Of a stretch of 6,627 bases of DNA, positions 6,541 to 6,627 are shown piece after piece. Position 1 is the first letter of the stretch. Every line of letters starts with the position of its first letter. The DNA is from PALSA-555 sp036521915. Lineage in GTDB: Bacteria > Actinomycetota > Acidimicrobiia > IMCC26256 > PALSA-555. Made by a program: the position numbers and the translations under genes. The notes under the pieces were generated by a model, which saw only the letters and a program-made list of their open reading frames with translations, did not search any database and was not told where the DNA came from. The stretch lies in assembly GCA_036521915.1 (NCBI GenBank), contig DATDGU010000163.1, positions 1 to 6,627 on the forward strand, written 5' to 3'.

Positions 6541-6627
6541 GTGTCAAAGACGCAGGCGCCTAGCGCGTTCAGGCGCATCTTCAGGGGCGATAGCAGCCTC
6601 ACCCGCAAGGTCACTGCCGATGCACTA
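6541..6627 (+). CDS. Probable 5' end of an unidentified gene, cut by the window edge
   Basis: GTG 6541 is preceded by AAGGA at 6529-6533 with a seven-base gap, a good ribosome-site arrangement. The frame stays open for the remaining 29 codons to the window end, reading VSKTQAPSAFRRIFRGDSS and on. G/C at third positions is 22 of 29 in this frame, against 14 of 28 in the next frame, while the remaining plus frame meets a stop. The visible N-terminus is basic and carries no recognised motif. It would be transcribed divergently from the VOC gene at 5932-6396, with 144 bases between the start codons. No function can be assigned from so little; the frame is also open upstream, so the true start could lie earlier. 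Confidence 0.35.
   Translation, partial: MSKTQAPSAFRRIFRGDSSLTRKVTADAL

Noticed and set aside
6519..6547. Perfect TTGACA -35 box on the minus strand upstream of paralogue B
   Set aside because: At 17-base spacing the -10 position reads ACGATC, a poor match to TATAAT or TANNNT, and the box overlaps the presumed start of the divergent gene.

Overview
The window is GC-rich bacterial chromosomal DNA, with strong Shine-Dalgarno sequences, several GTG starts and a marked preference for G/C at third codon positions. The protein types (a TREH_N/GH15 hydrolase, multiple VOC-fold proteins, a SYWACIPSK-type flavin oxidoreductase) suggest an actinobacterium, perhaps a soil or uncultured lineage. That assignment is inference from style and gene families; there is no rRNA or other taxonomic marker.

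Layout from left to right: (1) a small VOC-fold protein at 182-643 (+); (2) a GH15 glucoamylase/trehalase-type glycosidase at 812-2706 (+), complete except for an apparent one-base loss near 877/878 that splits the conserved N-terminus; (3) a thioredoxin-fold peroxiredoxin-like protein at 2882-3496 (+) with no cysteine; (4) a two-gene operon, 3701-5763 (+), of a VOC protein with an extra C-terminal tail whose stop overlaps the GTG start of a class I pyridine nucleotide-disulfide oxidoreductase; (5) a second small VOC protein at 5932-6396 on the minus strand, a close paralogue of gene 1; (6) the probable beginning of a divergent gene at 6541, running off the window. No mobile element, CRISPR array, tRNA or rRNA was seen. 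The gaps between genes are all under 210 bases; several hold GC-rich hairpins.

How they may work together: the cluster joins small-molecule (VOC) proteins with redox-fold proteins and a carbohydrate hydrolase, a combination compatible with stress or electrophile handling. Only genes 3701-4381 and 4378-5763 are physically coupled; any wider pathway is speculation. The most notable points are the inverted paralogue pair flanking the cluster, the cysteine-free peroxiredoxin-like protein, the oxidoreductase that keeps its redox disulfide but lacks the C-terminal His-Glu pair, and the frameshift in the GH15 gene.
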